DNA from: Nitrosarchaeum sp.
GTDB taxonomy: Archaea > Thermoproteota > Nitrososphaeria > Nitrososphaerales > Nitrosopumilaceae
DNA length: 6,463 nt
NCBI GenBank assembly: GCA_016234975.1
Contig: JACRND010000187.1
Span: 1-6,463, forward strand
Direction: 5' to 3'
The notes beneath the pieces are model-generated. The model saw only the letters and a program-made list of their open reading frames with translations, ran no database searches and was not told the origin of the DNA. The translations under genes were made by a program, and so were the position numbers. Every line of letters begins with the position of its first letter. Position 1 is the first letter of the stretch. Positions 6,186 through 6,463 of the stretch are shown in pieces.

Positions 6186-6463
6186 CAGATCCTTTCAAAA
6201 TTGCCTATTTCTGTTGGAATTGTATCGTTTAATATTCTGAATTTCAGTGGCTGGTATTCAGTTCCCTGAAATACGATAGTCCATTCTCCAATAATATCAT
6301 CAGTGCTGCAAATGTGGCGGGCTTTTGAGATTGATGGTTTGAAATACTGGTTGAATCCGGATTTCTTCATGCCGTCAAACGGAATCGACAAATAGGTGGA
6401 AATCCCGTTAGGTAGTACAAATACCACACTACCTACATCATTTGGAGTCAGCCCATCTACCGA
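6182..6463 (-). CDS. C-terminal fragment of an unrecognised protein, cut by window edge
   Basis: The frame is open from the right edge (6463) to the TAG at 6184-6182, giving 93 visible C-terminal residues; the start lies outside the window. A GTG at 6427 is in frame but need not be the start, because the frame remains open upstream of it. I do not recognise the family. The segment alternates hydrophobic and polar residues with glycines and aromatics (SVVFVLPNGISTYLSIPFDG, then IIGEWTIVFQGTEYQ), which looks like beta-sandwich structure. No membrane segment is visible. The two cysteines, Cys52 in RHICST and the very last residue in ERIC, could pair if the protein is exported, but this is a guess. 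It converges on the his operon and overlaps hisI by the 4-base CTAG containing both stops. Its protein-like composition and the absence of any competing + strand frame support it as a real gene. Confidence 0.65.
   Translation of the reverse strand, partial: SVDGLTPNDVGSVVFVLPNGISTYLSIPFDGMKKSGFNQYFKPSISKARHICSTDDIIGEWTIVFQGTEYQPLKFRILNDTIPTEIGNFERIC

Overview
The window is an AT-rich stretch holding most of a histidine biosynthesis operon on the + strand, followed by the 3' end of an unrelated gene on the - strand. The tight ATGA/TAATG-type junctions, AT-rich codons, archaeal-type enzymes and a TIGR01548-like HAD phosphatase inside a his cluster suggest an archaeon. The best guess is an ammonia-oxidising Thaumarchaeota/Nitrososphaerota of the Nitrosopumilus/Nitrosarchaeum type. 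That assignment rests on resemblance and was not tested by a search.

Layout: hisD (cut by the left edge, 1-1089), hisC (1086-2156), a HAD-superfamily phosphatase (2153-3130), hisB (3142-3729), hisH (3729-4334), hisA (4331-5035, interrupted by an in-frame TAA), hisF (5032-5835) and hisI (5859-6185). Five of the seven junctions overlap by 1 or 4 bases. The other two, before hisB and before hisI, have gaps of 11 and 23 bases. From 6182 to the right edge lies the C-terminal part of a - strand gene of unknown function. Its stop codon overlaps the hisI stop within one palindromic CTAG.

Pathway logic: HisI opens the ring of phosphoribosyl-AMP, HisA isomerises ProFAR to PRFAR, HisH/HisF make imidazole glycerol phosphate, HisB dehydrates it and HisC transaminates it. 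The HAD protein is the natural candidate for histinol-phosphate dephosphorylation, that is, removal of phosphate from histidinol phosphate. HisD then oxidises histidinol to histidine. HisG (step 1) and HisE (step 2) are not in the window.

The most notable points are the single stop codon in an otherwise intact, full-length hisA, and the HAD protein filling the histidinol-phosphatase slot. A well-placed TATA-like box made partly from the hisF stop codon, about 25 bases upstream of hisI, may be a leaderless internal promoter. I see no mobile element, CRISPR array, tRNA/rRNA gene or clearly novel system; apart from these points this is an ordinary biosynthetic operon.
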